From: Diplonema papillatum
Lineage: Eukaryota; Euglenozoa; Diplonemea; Diplonemida; Diplonemidae
DNA length: 64,000 bases
Direction of reading: 5' to 3'
Assembly: GCA_030068145.1 (NCBI GenBank)
Contig: JAPJBO010000430.1
Coordinates: 62,001 to 126,000 of the forward strand
Shown here: piece by piece, positions 51,499-61,600 of the stretch
How positions within the stretch are numbered: the first letter of the stretch is position 1
How the letters are laid out: each line of letters starts with the position of its first letter
The notes under the pieces: generated by a model
Told to the model about the DNA's origin: nothing
What the model saw: only the letters and a program-made list of their open reading frames with translations
Databases searched by the model: none
Translations under genes and position numbers: made by a program

Positions 51499-51578
51499 CG
51501 ACAAAGTGGATTATTAGTGGATTATAATCCAGTAATAATCCACTTTGTCGCTTCTGGCAACTGGCATGAATTGTATAG

Positions 51579-51786
51579 CATGCAGGGTCAAAACCTTGTG
51601 TCTTTTTGAAAAGTGGCAATTTTTTTTTTTCGGAAAAAAAAATGGGGTTCATTTTTCAAATTTTGGAACAAAAACTGCGGTAATTTTTGACAACGTTGAG
51701 CAATTTTTTTTTTTCCAAAATTTTTTTTGGTGGCCATCGGCCCCGCGGGAGCGTTTTAAAAAGACACAAGGTTTTGACCCTGCATG
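51579..51786 (-). mobile_element. Complete MITE copy
   Basis: Both terminal repeats present (CATGCAGGGTCAAAACC and inverse). Inverse orientation to 36559-36770. Right flank GTACAGTAGTGAG is the right half of the empty site at 17518. Confidence 0.85.
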
Positions 51787-51925
51787 GTACAGTAGTGAGT
51801 AGAGAAGAGAACGAGTGTAAAAGAACGGAGGTAGCACGAACTACCAGACCGGCGGAGGCCACCGCAAAAAGACTTCTTACCTTTTCCTTATCCCTCAACA
51901 CCAACACCAATAACAACGACCCCCC
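51787..51925 (+). repeat. Repeat shared with 17518-17660
   Basis: GTACAGTAGTGAGTAG, GGAGGTAGCACGAACTACC, CACCGCAAAAAGA, CTTACCTTTTCC and ATAACAACGACCCCC in the same order as at 17527-17665; truncated on the left by the MITE. Confidence 0.85.
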
Positions 51926-51991
51926 CCCCCCTAGCCCCCCCGCTCGCAAAAAGCACCGGGCGGCGCCTCATTTTTTTTTAGTAGAGCCGAC

Positions 51992-52235
51992 CAGTGTGCG
52001 CGCGATCAGCCGGCTTGCCGGCTGATTAAATTTCGAGCCTTTTTTTCTTACCGGCAGACTCGCCCAAAATCAGCCGATTTTCAACAGTGTAAGCTTTGGC
52101 TATGCCGCTCATGGAGCGGAATCAGCTTGACGCACAAACCGGCAAAAATCAGCCGGCTGATTATCAGCCGGTCAGGTTTTCAAGATTTTTTTTTCCGGCT
52201 GAAATCAGCCGCTTTTTTCCTCAGCGCGAACACTG
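51992..52235. mobile_element. hAT-type MITE, 244 bp, 8-bp target duplication
   Basis: Ends CAGTGTGCGCGC and, inverted, CAGTGTTCGCGC. GAGCCGAC flanks both sides (51984-51991 and 52236-52243), a perfect 8-bp duplication as made by hAT transposases. The inside repeats AATCAGCCGGCTGAT-like words several times. No coding capacity. Confidence 0.8.
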
Positions 52236-52243
52236 GAGCCGAC

Positions 52244-53205
52244 CGGACTTCAAGGGAACTCTTCCGGAACACTTCTGCACGTCTTGTCAAACGAAGAACG
52301 AACCACCATCGACGGCAGAGTGTCCGGACTAGCCCACCCGGAGGTGTTCAATTCCTTTTTGATAGAACTACCTGCTGTTTGTCTTCCGTTTGTTCTGTTT
52401 GTATAAGTGAGGTCCCCCCAAGCTCCACTTGAAATGGACAAATTCTGCCCGTCAACAACAATACAGAACACGCAGCCCAGCTATTTGGAGGGTGATGCTA
52501 AAAAGACCTGGATTGTAGTTGGATCGTTTCTCTCTCCCTTATGGCGCAAGCACCACGCATTCTTCATGCTCAAGAATTTGTTCCCTCTAGCCCTCTGCCG
52601 AGACGAGGCGCCGCCCAAGTCTGACTCGGAACTTTGCTCGGGTCATTTCTGATGAGATATCGCAGAACCGTCGCTGCAATGCTATCGAGCCGTTGTGCAA
52701 TTCAATTTGACAGGATTATGTGCAGCGTTGCAGTTACCACATCCACCCGGGCGAAACAGTCTGTCCGGACGAGAGATGTCCAGCCAAAAAGATGATGCAC
52801 GACAGCATTTCGGTTGTCCACTCACTGCCGCAGCGCAAGCTACACGTGGGACACTACTCACTACTGAGTCGACCCCGGGCCTGTCTGTCCGTCTGCGAAG
52901 TATGAATCGTCGAAGCCGCGCTTTTTTTTTTTCGAAGCAGACCTTTTCCCTTGAATCCTTCGAAACTTATTTCTCCTTCAGCCCCATTCTCGACGTCTTT
53001 TTCACGCGCCAACCCATCGGGTGTGTGCCCTGCGGTGCTTTGCGAACGCCGAAAACGACGCAGGCGCAGCGTGTTTTTTTCGTGGAAATCCCGAGCCCGG
53101 ATGAGAATAAGGTGAGAAACAAAGAGGGAAGTCAAGCCGGCCGACACCCGCGCATTGTCGGCCTCTATCGGCAAAAATCGTTTGGCTCGACGATGACTGT
53201 TATTC
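52244..53205. other. No gene recognised
   Basis: About 960 bp. A 224-residue frame at 52695-53369 runs into the minisatellite and has no recognised domain. Nothing else stands out. Confidence 0.4.
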
Positions 53206-53590
53206 CAAAGCCGAGGTGGCACAGTAGTCATAGGGTTTCTGGTGGTTCAAAATCCGAGGTGGCAAGAATATTCATGGAGCGAGGGGCGGCCGTGTGCTTC
53301 CGGCTTCGATGCGAACGCGGAGGTCGTTCGTCGCTTCTTCGCTCGCGTCGGTGCCGTCTTTCCGCATGAATCGAATTCTCGACAATGACCGTTGTTCCAA
53401 AGCCGAGGTGGCATAGTAGTCATAGGGTTTCTGGTGGTTCAAAGTCTGCGGTGGCATAGTAGTCACAGGGTTTCTGGTGGTTCAAAATCTGAGGCGGCAT
53501 CGTAGCCTTAGGGTTTCTGGTGGCTCAAAATCTGAGGTGGCATAGTAGTCACAGGGTTTCTGGTGATTCAAAATCTGAGGTGGCAACAAT
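53206..53590 (+). repeat. 43-bp minisatellite upstream of the NXPE-like gene
   Basis: Unit GAGGTGGCATAGTAGTCACA, GGGTTTCTGGTGG, TTCAAAATCT. One and a partial unit lie at 53211-53265, then four and a part at 53402-53590. The intervening 135 bp are unrelated except for TTCCAAAGCCGAGGTGGCA at both junctions. Ends about 60 bp before the ATG at 53652. Confidence 0.9.
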
Positions 53591-53651
53591 AATCACGGCA
53601 CTCTCAACCAGGCACGAGGGGCGGCCCTTGGGTGGGGGGAAATCGGGCAAC

Positions 53652-55760
53652 ATGAGGCTGGCCTTGGCAGTATCCACCATCGCGGCCCTCTGCGTGTCAG
53701 TTCTTCTGGTCAACGTTTACCAACCCTGGGACGAAGGGGACGCCGCCCCCCGCGGCGCGCTGCTCGCCGCGCCCGAAGACACCGCGAGCCCCCCCGCCGC
53801 CGCCGCCGCCGCCACCGTCGACCCGTCCACCGCGGCGCTGCTGGCCAGCGTCGGCCTCGCAGCCGACCCCGTGACCCGGCCCAACGGCACCTTCAGCCTC
53901 CCCTTCCTCGGCGCACCGGCCCCGTTCCGAGCGCCGCCGGACTGGAAGTCGGCAGGCTGCGGGCTCGGCCCCCCGCCGCCACTCACGCGTCTTCCCGGGC
54001 CGGCAGACCTCGGCGACTGCGCGCCGGTGGTCGAGAGATACCGGGCGGCGTGCGGGGACGGGGGGACGGGGCCGGCCCCCGCGTACACCGCGGAGTACAA
54101 AATTTTGTGTGTTTTGGGGCGGCACGGGAGGGGGCTGCCCGTGCACTTTTTGATCGGGTCCGTCGTGAGCGTCGGCGGCGGGGAGCCGACGTGCGGCCCG
54201 CCGAACGGGACGTACGATGTGCTCGATCTGCGGATCGAGGGGCCCAGGTCCATGGAGCACGCGTTCTTCGCGACGCCGACGCCGTGGTTCCAGGTCGCGT
54301 CGTTCCGCCCGTTGGACAAAGGGAGGTACCGAGCGTGGCTGCGCCCCCACCTCGTCAGGCAGAGCGGCGACGGCTTCGAGTTCCACCGGAAGAAGAGCAA
54401 GTCGAGCAAAGTCCCGGAGCTCCCCGTTGGCAAGTGCCCGCTGCGCCCGTGCGGCCGGAAGGGCGGCAACTCCGCGTTTTGCAGGGCGAACCCCACGTTC
54501 GAAGTGACCGTCCGCGATGCGGACCCAGCGTGCCCCGTGGCCACCGTCCCATCGTGCACATCGGTGGGGTACCCCACCGATGAGGACCAGTACTACGGGA
54601 GGTGGTTCTTCGAGTGCCGGTCGGCGGGGAAGGACAACCAGACCGACCCTGACACTCTGCGCACCCTGCGGAATTGCACCGAGGCCCCGCACCCCGTGGT
54701 CACGCGGCCGCTGGACGCCATGCGCGACCGGTACAAGCACAGGACGCAGCTCCTGCAGTCGATCGGCGCGTGCGGGCCGTCGACGCCGCATTCGAAGTTT
54801 ACGCGGCGGTTCTCGCACTTCGTGTTCGCCGAGCGGGCCGGGTGGACCTGGCGGCCGCACGCGTGCCGCCCGCGCACCTTCTCCCGCGCGCAGGCGTGGC
54901 GGTGCCTGAACAACACGGGGCTGCTCGCCGTCGGCGACTCTGTCTCCTCCACGAACGGGCACCTGCTCTGGGCGTGGCTGGGGCTCACACCGGCCCCGCG
55001 GAAAAACACCTGGGACCCCGCGGCGGGTGCCGCGTACGAGCGCACGTTCACCCCGGAGGACGCTGCTCGGCTGGCGAAAAATCGGGAGAGTGCGCGTGGG
55101 GACTCGGGTGGCCCTCTCCCGACCGGGAATGCGTCGGTTCCCGTGAACGATAGCTTGTACTTCAGCTCGCGGGGGAACCGGAAGGACGAGCTTTACGGCG
55201 TGCTGCAGCCAGAGTTCCCGGAGAGCCGCGAGGAAGGGGCCGCGACGTTTTTTTTCAACCAAGTGGTGCGGCAGAGGTTCTGGCACCTCAACCGCTTCTC
55301 GAGGGATCTCGAGGCCACGATACGGAAGGCGCCGCCGCCCGGGCAGCGCCGGTGGGAGTCGGTGGCGGCCGCTGTGATGACGATGGGCATGCACGACGTC
55401 GTCGGGTTCACCGTCCCGAAGCCCGCGACAGCCCTGTACTCTTACCTCCAAGGATTCGCCAAGCTTCGGTACCCGATCGTCCACCACGCCGCCACGGGCG
55501 GGGTCGCCATGCGGATGTGCTCGCGGAAAAACCCGGACCGCGCCTTGCGCGTCAACAGAGTGCTCATCCGCGCCCTCCGCACTCTGTCGGCCGCAAACCG
55601 GATCCCCCCAGTGGCCATCCTGCCCACGTACTACATGGTCCGCTCCCTGGCTTGGGAAGCGTCGGTCATGGACGATGCGGGTACACATCCCTTCTGCTCC
55701 TTTGTCGGTTTGAGCATGTGGATGCAAACCCTCGACCTCGTCTGCCCCGTTGAGCCATGA
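53652..55760 (+). CDS. NXPE/PC-esterase-like type II membrane protein
   Basis: 702 residues from MRLALAVS; the in-frame Met at 53520 lies in the minisatellite and is rejected because the signal anchor (about 3-22, LALAVSTIAALCVSVLLVNV) begins here. A Pro/Ala stem is followed by a beta-rich region (about 130-290), then GRWFFECRSAG and FAERAGWTWRPHACRP, and CLNNTGLLAVGDSVSSTNGH, in which GDS (near residues 428-430) would be the SGNH nucleophile motif. Near the C-terminus MDDAGTHPFC (about 673-682) may supply the acidic and His residues, although the spacing is not the classic D-x-x-H. Order and length fit NXPE-type proteins of the PC-esterase clan, which act on glycans in the secretory pathway. 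Substrate unknown. Followed by broken copies of its own 3' end. Confidence 0.75.
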   Translation: MRLALAVSTIAALCVSVLLVNVYQPWDEGDAAPRGALLAAPEDTASPPAAAAAATVDPSTAALLASVGLAADPVTRPNGTFSLPFLGAPAPFRAPPDWKSAGCGLGPPPPLTRLPGPADLGDCAPVVERYRAACGDGGTGPAPAYTAEYKILCVLGRHGRGLPVHFLIGSVVSVGGGEPTCGPPNGTYDVLDLRIEGPRSMEHAFFATPTPWFQVASFRPLDKGRYRAWLRPHLVRQSGDGFEFHRKKSKSSKVPELPVGKCPLRPCGRKGGNSAFCRANPTFEVTVRDADPACPVATVPSCTSVGYPTDEDQYYGRWFFECRSAGKDNQTDPDTLRTLRNCTEAPHPVVTRPLDAMRDRYKHRTQLLQSIGACGPSTPHSKFTRRFSHFVFAERAGWTWRPHACRPRTFSRAQAWRCLNNTGLLAVGDSVSSTNGHLLWAWLGLTPAPRKNTWDPAAGAAYERTFTPEDAARLAKNRESARGDSGGPLPTGNASVPVNDSLYFSSRGNRKDELYGVLQPEFPESREEGAATFFFNQVVRQRFWHLNRFSRDLEATIRKAPPPGQRRWESVAAAVMTMGMHDVVGFTVPKPATALYSYLQGFAKLRYPIVHHAATGGVAMRMCSRKNPDRALRVNRVLIRALRTLSAANRIPPVAILPTYYMVRSLAWEASVMDDAGTHPFCSFVGLSMWMQTLDLVCPVEP

Positions 55761-56028
55761 GACACCTTGATGGTCATTGCGGACACAAGACTTTTGCTGA
55801 GCTGTCAACGGGAAGCGGAACTACTGCGGGTTTTGTACCTTTTGGAGGCTCGAAACAGCTTTTCAGTACCCCATCGTGCACCACCACGCTGCTGTGCAGG
55901 CAGAAACCCGCGGACGGCATCTTGCGCGTCAACAAAGTGCTTATCCGCCTCCGCACACTGTCGGCTGCAAACCGGATCACCCCAGTGGCCATCCTGCCCA
56001 CGTACTACATGGTCCGCTCCTGGTGCTT

Positions 56029-56235
56029 AGTGATGGAAAGATGGAAGAACTTTGAAAAGAAGGTTAAAAGTCCCTGAAACCGATGAGTGGGTAAAGAGTT
56101 GGTGATGCGTTCAAATCTTAATCATTGCCCCTTCACTGGGGGTTTGTGGTTGAGACGTCTGGATCTATTCGAATCGTCCGAGCTTCTGTTGCGAGACGGC
56201 TTGTCGGCTGCCTCAGTTTTGCTCGAATCGACCAG
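56029..56235 (+). rRNA. 28S rRNA fragment inside a gene-copy (first)
   Basis: AGTGATGGAAAGATGGAAG, GAACTTTGAAAAGAAGG, TTAAAAGTCCCTGAAACCGA and GATGCGTTCAAATCTTAATC match 13268-13452 and, in the first part, the conserved block of 28S rRNA before D2. It separates GGTCCGCTCC from CATGGACGATCC of the gene copy, which are near-adjacent in the intact gene. Confidence 0.85.
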
Positions 56236-56740
56236 GAGAGGAATGAGTCGAGTCGATCATGGACGATCCGGGAACACATCCTTCCTGTCCCTTTGTCGTT
56301 TTGAGCATGTGGATGCAAACCCTCGACCTCGTCTGTCCCGTAGAGCCATGAGACACCTTGATGGTCATTGCGGACACAAGACTTTTGCTGAGCTGGCAAC
56401 GGGAAGCGGAACTACTGCGGGTTTTGTATCGCACCCACCCCGCCACGGGCGGAGTCACCACGCTGCTGTGCAGGCAGAAACCCGCGGACCGCGCCTTGTG
56501 CGTCAACAAAGTGTTCATCCGCCCTCCACACACTGTCGGCTGCCAACCGGATCACCCCAGTGGTCATCCTGCCCAGGTACGCTCCCTGGCTTGGGAAGGG
56601 CCGGTCATGGACAATGCGGGTACACATGCCTTCTGCTCCTTTGTCGGTTTGAGCATGTGGATGCAAACCCTCGACCTCGTCTGCCCCGTAGAGCCATGAG
56701 ACACCTTGATGGTCATTGCGGACACAAGACTTTTGCTATT

Positions 56741-56983
56741 AGACTCTGTAGTGCCGTAGAGTAGTTCTTCTTTCTCTCTGGCCGCCCACGTCGATGAGGG
56801 GGCGTCGAGACTGCTTCCCCCACCTGTGTGAGAGAACCCTGGCAAATACCGCCCAGCCTCTAATTTATAGGCCAATAATACGCGTGGTTTATATTTTATC
56901 GGCCGCTAATTTATAAATCCTTAATTATTATTCTCGGCACCACTCTTTGCGGATCAATGAATTGATTTCTTTTTGGCGGCGCT
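56741..56983. other. AT-rich insert between gene copies
   Basis: About 240 bp unlike its surroundings, AT-rich toward the end (GGTTTATATTTTATCGGCC). Follows TTTTGCTATTAGAC at the end of copy 2. Nothing recognised. Confidence 0.4.
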
Positions 56984-57205
56984 GGGGTTTTGTATCTTTT
57001 GGAGGCTCGAACCAGCTTTTCAGTACCCCATCGTGCACCCACCCCGCCACGGGCGGAGTCACCACGCCGTGCAGGCAGAAACCCGCGGACCGCGCCTTGC
57101 GCGTCAACAAAGTGCTCATCCCCGCCCTCCACACACTGTCGGCTGCACACCGGATCACCCCAGTGGCCATCCTGCCCACGTACCAACATGGTCCGCTCCC
57201 TGGCG

Positions 57206-57322
57206 CTTAGTGATGGAAAGCTCTGAAAAGAAGGTTAAAAGTCCCTGAAGCCGATGAGCGGTGCAGAGTTGGTGATGCGTTCAAATCTTGATCATTGCTC
57301 CTTCACTGGGGTTTATGGTACG
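57206..57322 (+). rRNA. 28S rRNA fragment inside a gene-copy (second)
   Basis: Shortened version of 56029-56235 (TTAGTGATGGAAAGC, TGAAAAGAAGGTTAAAAGTC, GATGCGTTCAAATCTTGATC, CTTCACTGGGGTTTATGGT). It joins the gene copy at the same GGTCCGCTCCCTGG as the first fragment, so the rRNA piece was duplicated together with the gene end. Confidence 0.85.
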
Positions 57323-57470
57323 CGGCATCTTGACGGTCTGTGCGGACAAAATCTCGGTTGAGCTGGCAACAGATACTGCCGTCGTACCCTTTGGAGGTTT
57401 CAACCAGTTTTCGGTACCATACGGTGCCCCCCTGGCGGTGCCACCACTCGCCAAAAAAGCCCGGACCGCA

Positions 57471-58672
57471 AAGCGGATGCCGCCACACCAATTGCGTTCG
57501 TTGACCCAGTTAGATGCCATCCATCGGTTTGGCACGTGCCGAGACTGTTTTTCTTCGCCGCTTCTGCAGTGCTACTCTTGGACAAGTTGCGTACAGGCCC
57601 GATAGTTAGCCGTTCCCGTAGCTCAGGCCTTCGAAAAAGAAAAGAACGCTGCAGAACCCCACGCTAGACATGTAGATGCAAACTCTCGTCTCGACATCGC
57701 GAACAAATATTGCAGTTCGCGATGGGGTAGACACTGGCAGTATCGGCTAGCAGTATCGGCTAGCAGTATCAGCCGAATACGCGCACAATAACCCTTGAAC
57801 ACAGCTGCTGCGGTATCGGCCGAATACGCGCACAATAACCCTTGCACACAGCTGCTGCGGTATCGGTCGAATACGCACAATCCTTGTACACAGCTGCTTT
57901 GTCGGAAAGCGTAGCCGCTCAAATAAATCAACCCATTTTTCAGCTACCCCCTCTAGGAATGACCACCAGGTGGCCTCTTCGAGGACTTTTGTCTCACCGT
58001 GCAACTCTGGGTACCCGGTTGTGCACCATATGCACAGCCCGCCTCCCCGCAGTTACACCCAGCACTGTATTGGGCCGACTAACCGCTTAACCAGGGGACG
58101 CCTCTCTTTCTTCCTGTTTCTTCTCTTTTGCCCGCTAGTCCGGAACGCCGACGGCCTAAACACGCTCCGTGTGTGAGTGGGTGAACAATCGAAGTCAAGC
58201 CCAAGGCATTCTATCCAGTACTTGGGGCCCACGCTTGTCGCGCGGCGCGGTGAAGACCCGTCCAGCAGTTGTGTCCATTGACGAAGTGTCGATATCATCC
58301 CAGTGCTTCTGACGAGTGCTGGGCTGTTTCTCTTCGTTGCCTCAGCAGCTTTGCCAAATTTAACGGGAACTGCGACCGCAGCGCATACTCTGTACCTACC
58401 GCCGTGTGGAGCAGAGGGTCACCGTGACACGACGGCCGCACCGCATCAGGAACGCTACCTCGCAGAGAACTGGAGCTGCTTACAACAACCCGCCCCTTCA
58501 TGGCCATCGGAGACTTAAACACACCGACTTTCAACACCAAAAAACAGTCTTCCAACAGTATTCGAAGAAGAACTTTCTCACTCTAAAAAAAGAAAACAAG
58601 GGGAGGAGACGAAGGAAGACAGCCACACACACGACTCGAGAAGACGCGTTTCATTCACGGAGCCTGCCGGAG
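57471..58672. other. Spacer with a 62-bp tandem repeat
   Basis: 57735-57905 contains TATCGGCTAGCAG doublets, then about two and a half units with CGAATACGCGCACAATAACC and ACACAGCTGCTGCGGTATCG. The rest shows no supported gene. Confidence 0.6.
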
Positions 58673-61600
58673 ATGCGCTGCGTTGCTCGTTGCGCTGTGG
58701 GCGGCGTCGGGCCAGGCGACCCCGACGCCGACTAAAACGCAGTCACCCACCGGCACCGCGACGCTGTCCGCGAGCCTGACCGCCTCCGAAACGCGCACTG
58801 CGACGGAAACGGAGACGGTGACGGAGACGGTAACGGTAACGGCCACAGAAACGGAAACGGAGACGGAAACGATCTTCGCGCACACGAACTACTCGACGGC
58901 CATCGCCGGCGCGCTGCCGCCGGACGGCACGTTCGAAGAAGGCCAGGAGCTCCGGCTGCGGTGGACGGCCGTCTTCGACGGCGCGGACCCAGAGGGCACC
59001 CCGCGGCACCACTTCAACACCAGCGACCCCAACGGGTTCCTGGTCCGCCAGTACGCGTGGGACCCCCGGTTCGACCGGGACTGCGCCGCCTACGCGTCGG
59101 CGGGCGGCGCGTTGCTGCTCGATTCGCGGGACTCTTTCGGGCACGCCGCCGAAGCCCACCCGCTGCACCCGGAGCTCGTTGCGACGGTGTTCGTGACTTT
59201 CACGGCGCCGCGGGAGGGCCTCGAGTTCATCGTGTGCTTCAAGCACGATGTTTCAGCGTCCGGCGCCGTCTTCCGCGCGCCAGCGGACATCGCCGGGCGG
59301 TGGCTGGCGTTCGGCGGCGGCGACGTGTACCGCGCGGAGCCGGCGTCCGTGAAGTACCACCTTCCGGACCCGACGTTCGGCCAGTACGCCGTGGTCCGCC
59401 TGGTCGCAACACCCGCCGCCGGCGCTGAGCCGTGGGCCTTCACCTCTCCCGACAGCGCGTGCGGGATACCAGGCACCGGCGAGGCCAACGGGTCGTGCGC
59501 CTTCGGCGACGGCCTCAAAATCGTGCCCGCCGGCGCGCCGTGCACCCACGAGGTGGGCGCCGCCGACTATTACGGGACCGAATTCGTCGGTCCCGACGGC
59601 AGCTGGGACCCAGCAGGGCTGCCTGGGCTGGCCGAGGGCGCGACCGTCGGCGGCGTCGGGCTGTTCGGGAGCGAGACCGTGAACCCGCTGGTCGACAGGT
59701 TCGAAGGCCCTTCCGTCCGCAGCGGCGAAGCATTCGTGTACGTCCGGATCCCGTTGCCCTCGGTGGAGAAGGACCAAAACGACGATTTTTTCGTCCACGA
59801 AAGCACGGCCGAGCGAGGCTCCGCGTACGACGTGTGCTACACCTCTCTGCGAGAGCGGCGGGCTGCTCGATTCGCGTCCGCGAATTCGAGCATCCCGTCT
59901 GTGCCTGTGTGGCGGCGGTTGCCGGCGTGCCCGGTGGCCTCGAACTGCTACGAAAAGCCGTCGTCGGCCGACCCTCTGGCGGTCTTCTCCTTCACCCCGA
60001 AGCGGGATCCCGTCGGGTGGACGGCTCTGGACCTGAGCCCCCTCTCGTGGGGCACAGTCGTCTTCGACGACTCCGGCGAAAACTTCCTCAGCAGCGCCCC
60101 GCACACACGCCCGCGCACGGGGAGGACATCCTCCCCCGGGGGAGACGGAAATCCCGCCCGGCCGTCGTACTACGACTACTGGGCGCCCAGCGGCGGCGAC
60201 TACTTCCAGTGGCTCCCCGACGGGCTTTTTTCGGAAAAATATTATGACACCACGGACCCTGGCGGCCGCGGGGTCCGTAGGGGGTCGTTTCCCTCGGTCG
60301 GCTGCTGGACCAGGGAGTACGACGACGTCCGGGGGTCGGATTTGAAAAACTATTTTTTTAACTCCGAAATCAAAAATTCACGGGTTTCGGCGGATTCCGT
60401 GACCGAGCCGGTCCTCGGCGGGTTCGTCGAGGAATCCGCGCCTTTTGCAGTCGGGTCGCGGGACTTGACGGGGGATCCGGCCTTGGAAGGGGCCCAGCAC
60501 GATGCCGCGGGCGGGCAGGCCGCCGTGTTTTCGACGGTTTTCGTGCCGGGTGCGGGGCAGGCAGGGTACATCTGCTACAGGAGGACGTGCGACGGGTACA
60601 GGCAGGGCGCTGACCAGCGAGTCCCGTTGTGCAACAAACACGCGGGCATGCGAGTGCTGCCCTACCACGGCATGACACCCTACGGCACCGTGCGGGGAAG
60701 CCCGCCCAGCCATTGGCTGCACCTCCCCCCGGACGACATAACGGGATGGACGTACGCGTTGCACGTCTACCCGTCCGACGGGTACTCACTCGTACCGACG
60801 CTCCCGAACTTCAACGAGACCGGTGATTTCCACGACGAAAGCCTCGACCCGGTACCCGATGTGGAATGGTACATGAACGACACGACCGAAGGCACCTGGG
60901 GTCCCATCGTGTTCGAAAAGCGGCGCGTTTTTCCACCACCGAGCGCCGGCGTCCCTTGGGTGCCGGCTGGGAGTCCGTCGGATACACTGACCCTCGCGAC
61001 CACCAGCTTGACGCCCGAACTGCCGTACGCCTGGGGGCCGTCGAGCAAAGCTGACAGCCGGCCGTGGAACTTCACGAAGCCCGCTGGCTTTTGGGAGCGG
61101 CCGTCCCCCCCGTCCACACGGAGCGTCACTGCGCAGACGACCGGGTCGGCCTTTCGCTTGGTTCCGTGGAACCTGCCGTGTGACTGGCCGGGGTTTGCTG
61201 CGTTTGACGACAGCAACAAAAAGCACGCCTTCTACCCATCCACCGCGTCTCCGTCAGGGCAGAAGACAGGAGAAGACAACCAGGGCCTCGACCTCCCTGT
61301 CTGCGCCGCCAGTTACGACGGCGGAGAAATTTCATGCCCGACGGAGCACGAGTTGGAGGAGAGCTACGGCACAAACGCCCCGCACCGATGCGTGGGGAAG
61401 AGCAGCGACGAAGCGGAAACAGAGTTGCTCGCTTTTTACTTCCTCGTCCCGGAGAGGGAGGCGGCGGGGTACCGCGTGTGCTACAGGCACCGCGGTTGGA
61501 ATTGGAGGCAGATCTCTCCTGCCGGGACAGACGGGCTGTACTCCACGCAGTCAGCGTGGGACCAACCGGACTGGAACCCGCTGAGCGAAGGGTTCCCTAT

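Larger units (their letters stand above)
55761..57470 (+). pseudogene. Interrupted copies of the NXPE-like gene's 3' end
   Basis: At least three partial copies of 55440-55860. Copy 1 (55811-56028 and 56250-56350) has TTTTGGAGGCTCGAAACAGC, GCAGAAACCCGCGGAC, GCGCGTCAACAAAGTGC, ATCCTGCCCACGTACTACAT, then resumes after an rRNA insert with CATGGACGATCCGGGAACAC. Copy 2 (56351-56740) is closest to the gene (GGACACAAGACTTTTGCTGA, ATGTGGATGCAAACCCTCGA). Copy 3 (56984-57205, 57322-57470) is again split by rRNA. Frames are broken. Each begins or ends with GAGACACCTTGATGGTCATT, from just past the gene's stop codon. Confidence 0.9.

Noticed and set aside
53697..55808. 703-residue - strand frame opposite the NXPE-like gene
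   Set aside because: Arg/Pro-rich shadow of GC-rich codons.
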